A DNA stretch of 64,000 nt from JACKIC01 sp964543795 (GTDB lineage: Bacteria; Planctomycetota; UBA1135; UBA2386): the NCBI GenBank assembly GCA_964543795.1, contig CAZIZN010000025.1, positions 1 to 64,000 on the forward strand. The letters are read 5' to 3'. Position 1 is the first letter of the stretch. Every line of letters begins with the position of its first letter. The notes below the pieces were generated by a model that was given only the letters and a program-made list of their open reading frames with translations, ran no database searches and had not been told where the DNA came from. The position numbers and the translations under genes are program-made. Positions 58,058 through 64,000 of this stretch are shown here, one piece after another.

Positions 58058-58096
58058 TTAGGAAAGCGATGCTCTGTCCAACTGAGCTACGGGCGC
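58058..58096 (-). pseudogene. 5' half of split tRNA-Arg(CCU); right attachment site of the element
   Basis: Minus strand from 58096: GCGCCCG acceptor, GCTC/GAGC D-arm, then TCGCT and the loop TTTCCTAA up to 58058. Beyond it CGGCG does not pair with TCGCT, so the tRNA is not restored at this end. With 42878-42923 it rebuilds a full tRNA-Arg(CCU). Confidence 0.9.
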
Positions 58097-58137
58097 GTGC
58101 CGACGGAGACCTTAGCGCAGCGCGTTCCCCAAACGAA

Positions 58138-58160
58138 ACCGCCTCGCGAGGCGAGGCGGT
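58138..58160 (-). terminator. Intrinsic terminator of the DUF3332 gene
   Basis: ACCGCCTCGC and GCGAGGCGGT pair perfectly around three bases; on the minus strand TTCGTTTGGGG follows, a moderate U-run. It lies 40 bases past the stop at 58201 and separates that gene from the tRNA. Confidence 0.75.
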
Positions 58161-58200
58161 GTCTTCGATCCGGGGCGCCGTCGGAGACGGCGCGCTCGAA

Positions 58201-58488
58201 TCACTTCGCGGCCGGCAGGCTGTTCTGGTTGGTGAACTCCTGGGGCTTGCTGATGGGGTTCTCGCCGCCCCAGAACTCGATCGAGTTGAAGATCAGGGCG
58301 TCGCCGAGCGAGGCGAGCGGGTAGACCGGGACGATCATGAGGCCCAGGTAGACGAGTTCGTTCAGGAACTTCGAGTCCGAGACGCGCGAGTTCCAGGAAG
58401 CGACGGAGTTGAACGCGTTGTAGGGGCCGACGCACGAGGTGCCGCCGAGGGTCGCGACGAGCGCGAGGGCGGTGAGGGTCTTCTTCAT
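58201..58488 (-). CDS. DUF3332 family lipoprotein
   Basis: 95 residues from the ATG at 58486-58488. MKKTLTALALVATLGGTSC gives a signal peptide with a lipobox-like end. AFNSVASWNSRV, LNELVYLGLMIVPVYPLASL and DALIFNSIEFWGGENPI are the family's hallmarks, including one or two membrane-inserted helices. The usual family length is longer because of an additional C-terminal part, absent here. Function unknown. A good terminator follows. Confidence 0.82.
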   Translation of the reverse strand: MKKTLTALALVATLGGTSCVGPYNAFNSVASWNSRVSDSKFLNELVYLGLMIVPVYPLASLGDALIFNSIEFWGGENPISKPQEFTNQNSLPAAK

Positions 58489-58771
58489 GTTTGTCTCTCT
58501 GTTCACCGTAGTTGGTGGAAGGCGCCATGAGAACGAGGGTTCAGGCTTGAAGCAAGCGACAATTGGGGGCGATGCCGCCGCGCGGCAGGGCTCGCAGCCG
58601 ACGTCCGACCACCGTTCCATCGCCTCGTTCGTCGCGTGGCATCGGGCGTGGTGCACTCGATGTCGTGAGCACGTGAACGGCTTTGCGCGGACATCGCGCG
58701 AGGTCCGTGTCGCCGCTGACAGGTTCCTTCTCGGAGCGGCCACCTGCGGCAGCCTTCCACCCTCCATCTTC

Positions 58772-60583
58772 ATGCTGCCGATCCATCCACGTTCCATCGC
58801 GTTGCTCCTGCCCGTCCTGACCGCATGTCTGCCGCACGCGTTGCCGGCCCAGGAGCCGCAGCCGGGGTCGGCTGCCGCTCCCGCCGCACCGGAGCAGCAG
58901 AAGGTGCCCTTCCTGCGCCCGCAGGGCGCCTACGCCGACCTGCCGGAGATGGGCTTGGGCGCGCTCGACCTGCTGACCGGCGGCGGCGGGCCGCCGAAGG
59001 CCTTCTTCCCGTTCGTCGAGCAGATCGAGGAACTCGCGGCGCGTGCCGAACCGGAGGTGCTGCTCGACCTGTCCGGCGGCGCGAGCTTCAACCTGCCGCA
59101 GCTGCGCGAACTCGAGCGCGCCATCGGCAAGGTGCGCGCGGCCGGCAAGAAGGTCGTCTGCTACATCGAGAACGCCAGTCCCGTGACGATCCAGCTCGCC
59201 GCGCTCGCCGACGAGGTGCTGATGGCCGACATGGGCATCGTCGACATGCGCTCGCCGGCGATGTCCGTGATGCACATGAAGGACGCGCTCGACCTGCTCG
59301 GCGTGCAGGTCGAGGTGACGCGCGTCGGCGAGTTCAAGGGCGCCGTCGAGCCGTACATGCTGCCCGAGATGTCCGAGCACCTGCGGCGCCACTACGAGGC
59401 GATGCTGCACAGCATCAACGCCGACGTCGTGCGCCGCATCGCGGCCGGCCGCCGCCTGACCGAAGTCGCGGTGCGCGAACTGCAGGACCAGCGCCTGTTG
59501 TCGGCGCGTGAGGCGAAGGCCAAGGGGCTCGTCGATCGCCTCGTGCCGTGGAGCGGCGCCGAGCGGGCGATCGCCAGCGCCCGCGGCCACGACCGCTTCG
59601 AGCTGGTCGACGCGGGGCCGAAGAAGAAGGCGCAGAGCCGCGACCTGATGGCCATCCTGTCGAGCATGCTGCGGCAGAAGCGGGACGAGGAGGTCGAGGC
59701 ACCGCAGGTCGTCGTGATGCACCTCGCCGGACAGATCGTGGACGGCGACAAACCGGCTCCGGGCAGCATGGTGAGCCAGGTCGTGGTCGAGAAGCTCGAC
59801 GAACTGGCCGCCGACGAGCTCGTCAAGGCCGTCGTCGTTCGCATCAACTCGCCCGGCGGCTCGGCGACCGCGAGCGAGGCGATCCGCCTCGCGCTGCAGC
59901 GGCTCGCGGCGAAGAAGCCGGTCGTCTTCTCGATGGGCGAACTGGCGGCGTCCGGCGGCTACTGGATCACCACGATCGGACGGCCGATCCTCGCCGAGGT
60001 CGCGACGATCACGGGCTCCATCGGCGTGTTCAGCATGCGCTTCCAGCCCGGCGCGATGCTGCGCCGGCTCGGCGTGCGCACCGACGTGGTGCGGCTCGAC
60101 GACGGCCCGCTGCTCGACGCGATCGATCGTCCGTGGAGCGAGCGCTCCCGCGCGCGCCTGCAGACCGTCGTCGATGAGATCTACGATCGCTTCCTCGGGC
60201 ACGTCGCCGGCTCGCGGCAGATGACCCGCGAAGCCGTCGACAAGATCGCGGGTGGCCGAGTCTGGTCGGGTCGGCAGGCGGTCGACCTGGGACTGGCCGA
60301 CGAGATCGGCGGCGTGGGTGACGCCGTCGCGATGGTCAAGAAGGAGGCGGGGCTCGGCGACGACGTCGAGGTCACGCACATGCCGCAGCCCAAGACCTTC
60401 GCGGACGCGCTGTTCGCCTCGATGTTCGAGGGCGCAGCGGCCACCGACCTCGAGCTGCTGCGCACGGTCTGGCGGCGCTGCGCCGCGTTCCCGGCCGTGC
60501 TGGCGGTGCTGCGGGAAGCCCTGGCCGGCGACGCGCTGCCCCGGGTCTACGCGCTGGCTCCGGCCGGACTGCGCATCGAGTGA
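58772..60583 (+). CDS. sppA: Signal peptide peptidase SppA, long (67K) type
   Basis: 603 residues from the ATG at 58772, with a signal/anchor (MLPIHPRSIALLLPVL). It has the tandem two-domain layout of long SppA: the first half carries the general-base Lys in RVGEFKGAVEP (about 190), the second half the catalytic Ser in GELAASGGYW (about 392) after VVVRINSPGGSATASEAI and before TGSIGVFSM. SppA digests signal peptides left in the membrane after export. An extra linker with LMAILSSMLRQKRDEEVE joins the halves. A stand-alone gene; the 58489-58771 gap before it has no gene. Confidence 0.88.
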   Translation: MLPIHPRSIALLLPVLTACLPHALPAQEPQPGSAAAPAAPEQQKVPFLRPQGAYADLPEMGLGALDLLTGGGGPPKAFFPFVEQIEELAARAEPEVLLDLSGGASFNLPQLRELERAIGKVRAAGKKVVCYIENASPVTIQLAALADEVLMADMGIVDMRSPAMSVMHMKDALDLLGVQVEVTRVGEFKGAVEPYMLPEMSEHLRRHYEAMLHSINADVVRRIAAGRRLTEVAVRELQDQRLLSAREAKAKGLVDRLVPWSGAERAIASARGHDRFELVDAGPKKKAQSRDLMAILSSMLRQKRDEEVEAPQVVVMHLAGQIVDGDKPAPGSMVSQVVVEKLDELAADELVKAVVVRINSPGGSATASEAIRLALQRLAAKKPVVFSMGELAASGGYWITTIGRPILAEVATITGSIGVFSMRFQPGAMLRRLGVRTDVVRLDDGPLLDAIDRPWSERSRARLQTVVDEIYDRFLGHVAGSRQMTREAVDKIAGGRVWSGRQAVDLGLADEIGGVGDAVAMVKKEAGLGDDVEVTHMPQPKTFADALFASMFEGAAATDLELLRTVWRRCAAFPAVLAVLREALAGDALPRVYALAPAGLRIE

Positions 60584-60691
60584 TCGGTTGCGCCGGTGCG
60601 CATCCAGGGGGGGCGCGAGCGAGGCGCGCCGCAGATACTTCACGACTGGGGCTTGAGGGATCCGGCGAGGACGCCTTAGCTTCCGTGCGAG

Positions 60692-61060
60692 TTGGCAGCG
60701 CCCGCGTTGACCTACGACCCATCGAACGTGTTCGCCCGCATCCTGCGCCGGGAGATCCCGGCGCAGGTGTTGCACGAAGACGAACGCTGTCTCGTCTTCC
60801 GCGACGTGATGCCCGTCGCGCCGACGCACTTCCTCGTGATCCCCAAGAAGGCCCTCGGGCGGCTCGCGGAGGCCGGATCCGCCGACGCCGAACTGCTGGG
60901 CCACCTGCTGCTCGTCGCCGCACGGGTCGCCGCGGATCTCGGGGTGGCCGAAGACGGGTTCCGGGTCGTGATCAACAACGGCGCCGGAGGGGGGCAGACC
61001 GTCTTCCACCTGCACGTGCACGTGCTGGCCGGAAGGCCTTTGGAGTGGCCGCCCGGGTAG
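60692..61060 (+). CDS. HIT-family nucleotide-binding protein
   Basis: 122 residues if started at the TTG at 60692; TTG at 60707 and GTG at 60728 are alternatives, none with a clear ribosome site. NVFARILRREIPAQVLHEDE, VFRDVMPVAPTHFLVIPKKA and NNGAGGGQTVFHLHVHVL with the HxHxH triad identify a HINT-type hydrolase, which cleaves AMP from amines. The usual zinc-binding Cys pair near the N-terminus is absent (NVFARIL in place of CIFCKI), as in many bacterial HINTs. Confidence 0.85.
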   Translation: MAAPALTYDPSNVFARILRREIPAQVLHEDERCLVFRDVMPVAPTHFLVIPKKALGRLAEAGSADAELLGHLLLVAARVAADLGVAEDGFRVVINNGAGGGQTVFHLHVHVLAGRPLEWPPG

Positions 61061-61127
61061 GGCACCATCGGGGTGGCTCCCCGACCTTCCTTCGACTTTC
61101 CGCTGCACCAGAGAACCCCACAACACG

Positions 61128-62948
61128 ATGCCCGAGATCCCGGAGTCGCACGAAGACCTGGATGCACCTGAGGTGATGTTCCTGCCGCTCGCGGTGAGGC
61201 CCGGGCACACGTGGGCCGGGCTCGACCTCGACGTGCTGGCCCGCCGGATCCCGGACTTCGTGCACCAGATCGTCAACCAGGGCGATTCCTGGCCGACCGG
61301 CATGCTCGAACTGCAGACGTCGACCAACGGTGGGCCGGCGTCCTGGCTGCGGCTGGACGCGGTGCCGAGCCACGACGAGGCCTTCGACCTGCTGCCCGAC
61401 GAGATCGATGCGCGCGCCGTGGTCGTCGGCGAACTCTGGCCGACCGAGAACGGGCTGCAGGTCGAGCTGCACGTGCTGCGCGACGACGTGGACGACCTCG
61501 GCGCGGACGACGCGGTGACCGAGAAGATCGGCGCGCTGCTGCCGATGCAGAACCCCGTGCCCGTGCTGCTGCGGCTCGCGCGCCACCTCGCGCGCCTCCT
61601 GTCGCTGCCGTTCCACGAGCCGCCGCGCGGGTTGCTGACGCAGAACGGCGTCGCGTTCGGGCACTTCCTGCAGGGGCTCGACAACGCGATGCTGCTCAGC
61701 GGCGACCTCGACATCGCCGTGCCCGACGACCGCGAGGCGCTGATGCGGCCGTTCGTCGACGCACTGGCGCTCGATCCGGCGTTCGGGCTCGCCTTGCGCG
61801 TCGCCAATGCGACGACGACGCTGGCGCTCGACGGCGCCCGCATCGACCAGGACGCCGTTCGCCGGTTCCTCGACGAGTGCTACTCGGCCCAGCCCAACGA
61901 CGGCGACGCGTGCGTCGCGATCGCCGAGCAACTCTCCGACATGGGCGACGAGCCGCGCGCCTTCGCCTGGCTCGAGCACGCCACCCATCTCGATCCGCCG
62001 CCGGCCAAGAGCCTCGAGAGCCTCGGCATCCTCCTCGTGCGTCGAGGCGACACGCGCGGCGCGGCCGAGCTGTGGCAGCGCGGTCTGGAGATCGACGGGC
62101 ATCCGGACTTCTTCTCGCACCTGGCACAGGTGGCCTTCGCCGAGGGACGCGACGACGAGGCCTGGGAGCTGATCCGCCGCGGCCTCGGGCGCCTGCGCGA
62201 ACGGGCGCTGCGCGCCGGCGAGTGGGAGGAAGACGCGGGTTCCGTCAGCATCCTGCTCGAATGCCTGTGCGCGCACCTGCAGGAGCGGGTCGCGCCGCCG
62301 GCCGTCGTCGACGCTCTGACCGGACTGCGCGGCGCGCTGCGCGACGACGCGCGCGTGCACGCCGGTCTTTGTCTGCTCGCCGTCGGCAGGCCCGACGACG
62401 CCCGCCGCGAACTGATCGCCGGTCTCGACGGAGCGCTCGACCACGACGTGCGCGACCGCGCGGTGCGCGCCATGCTGCGCATCGACGTGCCCGATTTCGA
62501 GCAGCGCTTCGCGCGCGCGATCGAGGGCGCTCGCACCGCGAGCGACCCGCGCCGCTTCGCGGCCGACCTGCAGTACTGGCTGCACCTGCAGGACGAATTC
62601 TGGCCGGCGCTCTACTTCCTGGCGCTGATGCACCGTCGGCTCGGCGACACCGAGCGGGCGTTGGACTGCCTGTTCTCCGCCGCCGACGTGCACCCGGGGC
62701 AGCCGGACGTGTTGGCCGAGATGGCGGACCTGTTCGCGGCCCGCGGCAACCACAAGCGCGCCCTCGAACTCGTCGAGCGGGCGCTCGTCGAGCGCGCCGG
62801 CGACGTCGGACTGGTGGCCGCCAGGGCGCGGCAGCTGCTGCAGCTCGGCCGCCTCGACGATGCGCGGCAGGTGCTGCAGCAGGCGTTCGCGAGCGGGCTC
62901 GACGGCAAGGAACTGCGCCAGGTCGGCCGGGCGCTGCGGCGGCGCTGA
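61128..62948 (+). CDS. Cytoplasmic TPR protein
   Basis: 606 residues from the ATG at 61128, without signal peptide. Residues 1-170 are a mixed alpha/beta domain (LDAVPSHDEAFDLLPDEIDA, NGLQVELHVLRDDVDD). From about 240 the protein is TPR-like helical hairpins (AVAIAEQLSDMGDEPRAFAW-like, SLGILLVRRGDTRGAAELW, LALMHRRLGDTERALDCLF, VLAEMADLFAARGNHKRALE). No enzyme motif. Probably a scaffold or partner-binding protein. It converges with the protease gene 14 bases later. Confidence 0.7.
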   Translation: MPEIPESHEDLDAPEVMFLPLAVRPGHTWAGLDLDVLARRIPDFVHQIVNQGDSWPTGMLELQTSTNGGPASWLRLDAVPSHDEAFDLLPDEIDARAVVVGELWPTENGLQVELHVLRDDVDDLGADDAVTEKIGALLPMQNPVPVLLRLARHLARLLSLPFHEPPRGLLTQNGVAFGHFLQGLDNAMLLSGDLDIAVPDDREALMRPFVDALALDPAFGLALRVANATTTLALDGARIDQDAVRRFLDECYSAQPNDGDACVAIAEQLSDMGDEPRAFAWLEHATHLDPPPAKSLESLGILLVRRGDTRGAAELWQRGLEIDGHPDFFSHLAQVAFAEGRDDEAWELIRRGLGRLRERALRAGEWEEDAGSVSILLECLCAHLQERVAPPAVVDALTGLRGALRDDARVHAGLCLLAVGRPDDARRELIAGLDGALDHDVRDRAVRAMLRIDVPDFEQRFARAIEGARTASDPRRFAADLQYWLHLQDEFWPALYFLALMHRRLGDTERALDCLFSAADVHPGQPDVLAEMADLFAARGNHKRALELVERALVERAGDVGLVAARARQLLQLGRLDDARQVLQQAFASGLDGKELRQVGRALRRR

Positions 62949-62961
62949 GCCGCCCGGCGCG

Positions 62962-64000
62962 TCACTTCGGCGGTGCGGCGAGGTCGCTGAGGTCCGTGCG
63001 CGAGACCACGTTGCTCTGCAGGAGGTGCGCGAGCCCCTCGGTGTCGAGCCAGTCGTAGACCAGTTCGATCGGCGTGCAGAGACCCATGTGCGGCACGACG
63101 ACCGGAGTGCCCTTGCCGTGCGTGTAGATCTTCGAGAACACGCCGATCAGCTGGTTGGTGTCGGTCAGGTAGATGCCGCCGCCGCTGTTGCCGAAGTAGG
63201 TCGGCGCGTTGATCATCCAGTAGTTGGCGCCGTTGAGCTCGTTCTTGAGCGAGCTGACCTCGCCGTGGCTGGGCACCGGATCGTTGCCGAGCGGGCAACC
63301 CACCGCGCAGACGGGGTCCCAGACCTTCACCTGGCCGGTGTGGCTGCGCGGCAGCACGTTGGCGACGTAGGGCAGCTGGCGATCCGTGAAGACGCGCACC
63401 AGCGCGGCGTCGATGCGCGGCTGGTTGGCCACCATCTTGCCCTTCACGGTCAGCCGCTCGCCGGGCAGGTAGATCGTCACGTCGAACCCCTCCTTCGCGG
63501 CGCGCGCGGTGTCGCTGAGGATGTTGCGCACCACGTGGTAGGAGGTGAGCACGTAGGTCTCGACCTTCTTGCTGGTCGGGTTCTGGCCGGAGAACACGAT
63601 CGTGCCCGAGCCGACGGTGTCGTCGCCGTTGAGCTGCACGGTCGGGAGCAGCATCGCCCGGGTGAGCGCGTTGGGGTCGCGATAGATCTGGCTGGCCAGC
63701 CGGGCGATGTGCTTCTGCGTCTCGCTGAGCTTCAGCGCCGCGTTCTGTTCCTGCGCACGCACCTCGGTGATGTAGGCGTCGACGAGCGCCTTGGTGCTCT
63801 CGAAGTCCCGCGACATCTGGCTGCGGAACTGGGCGACGTCGGTCTTGGCCCGCTCGAGTTCCAGTTCGATCTGCTCGGCCTGCGTCGAGCCCGCCGCGAC
63901 GCTGCGCAGCTGCGCCTCGAGGCCGGTGATGCGATCCTCGGTCTGCTCCAGGATCTGGCGGCGCAGTTCCTGCAACTCGCCGTCGTCGCGCGCCGATGCC
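62962..64000 (-). CDS. Trypsin-like serine protease with N-terminal coiled coil (cut by right window edge)
   Basis: The frame is open from the stop at 62962 to base 64000, so the N-terminus is outside the window; 346 residues are visible. The first 110 form a coiled coil (LEAQLRSVAAGSTQAEQIEL, TKALVDAYITEVRAQEQNAA). The rest is a chymotrypsin-fold protease: His in LTSYHVVRNIL, Asp in RIDAALVRV and Ser in FGNSGGGIYLTDTNQLIGVF, in parts GNSGGGIY. DegP-like PDZ domains are absent. It is probably exported and may take part in envelope quality control; the coiled coil could form oligomers. Confidence 0.82.
   Translation of the reverse strand, partial: ASARDDGELQELRRQILEQTEDRITGLEAQLRSVAAGSTQAEQIELELERAKTDVAQFRSQMSRDFESTKALVDAYITEVRAQEQNAALKLSETQKHIARLASQIYRDPNALTRAMLLPTVQLNGDDTVGSGTIVFSGQNPTSKKVETYVLTSYHVVRNILSDTARAAKEGFDVTIYLPGERLTVKGKMVANQPRIDAALVRVFTDRQLPYVANVLPRSHTGQVKVWDPVCAVGCPLGNDPVPSHGEVSSLKNELNGANYWMINAPTYFGNSGGGIYLTDTNQLIGVFSKIYTHGKGTPVVVPHMGLCTPIELVYDWLDTEGLAHLLQSNVVSRTDLSDLAAPPK

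Larger units (their letters stand above)
42916..58065. mobile_element. 15.1-kb integrative element (phage satellite-like) in tRNA-Arg(CCU)
   Basis: Both ends carry the eight-base core TTTCCTAA (minus strand; 42916-42923 and 58058-58065), lying in the anticodon loop of a tRNA-Arg split by the insertion. A tyrosine recombinase is encoded near the right end. Cargo: two excisionase-like proteins, primase-helicase, origin-like repeats, superinfection-immunity-like protein, tape-measure protein with small neighbours, sigma factor, two unknown paired proteins, a single-chain restriction-modification enzyme, an intact tRNA-Arg and a GIY-YIG endonuclease. No capsid, portal, terminase, tube or lysis gene was recognised. 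Confidence 0.88.

Noticed and set aside
42916..58065. Complete prophage
   Set aside because: No terminase, portal, capsid, tail tube, sheath, baseplate or lysis gene could be recognised; only the tape-measure protein is a clear virion-type protein.

Overview
The window is 64 kb of very GC-rich, gene-dense bacterial DNA. The exported proteins suggest a member of the Planctomycetota: long secreted PKD-domain proteins with a shared Cys/Gly-rich C-terminal domain, a secreted M64 peptidase, a kelch protein and several TPR proteins. That placement is an inference from protein style; no 16S rRNA or other marker is present.

Region 1 (1-10.6 kb) is a head-to-tail array of five genes on the minus strand for secreted PKD-type proteins, the first cut by the window edge. 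Two of the genes are identical over about 1.86 kb, and two others share an almost identical N-terminal third. The four intergenic spacers each carry a strong GC-rich hairpin.

Region 2 (10.9-22.1 kb) holds an RNase Z-like hydrolase on the minus strand. It is followed by a plus-strand cluster that looks like a complete route for moving electrons across the envelope: a DUF2959-like lipoprotein, a membrane ferredoxin/FAD/membrane-domain oxidoreductase, a 23-heme cytochrome c, a predicted outer-membrane beta-barrel, a 7-heme lipoprotein cytochrome and an 11-heme secreted cytochrome. Together they have 41 CXXCH motifs.

Region 3 (22.1-42.8 kb) is ordinary chromosome. It carries a DTW tRNA-modification enzyme, MobA, a DUF971 protein, a LysR regulator divergent from a YeiH-type transporter, an M64 peptidase, a dihydrouridine synthase, two glycosyltransferases with TPRs, proline dehydrogenase, a YjbR protein, a PduO-type cobalamin adenosyltransferase, a kelch protein, an HTH/shikimate-kinase-like fusion regulator, a GroES-like protein and a class II photolyase.

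Region 4 (42,916-58,065) is a 15.1-kb integrated element inserted in the anticodon loop of a tRNA-Arg(CCU) gene. The 3' half of the split tRNA lies at the left end and the 5' half at the right end, both on the minus strand. The element brings its own intact tRNA-Arg(CCU), placed between its integrase and a GIY-YIG endonuclease. It also encodes two excisionase-like proteins, a primase/VapE-type helicase, a superinfection-immunity-like membrane protein, a tail tape-measure protein with small neighbours, a sigma-70 factor and a single-chain restriction-modification enzyme. No capsid, portal, terminase or other tail gene was found, so it looks more like a phage satellite or a reduced prophage than a complete phage.

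Region 5 (58.1-64 kb) returns to chromosome: a DUF3332 lipoprotein, SppA, a HIT protein, a TPR protein and a trypsin-like protease that runs off the right edge.
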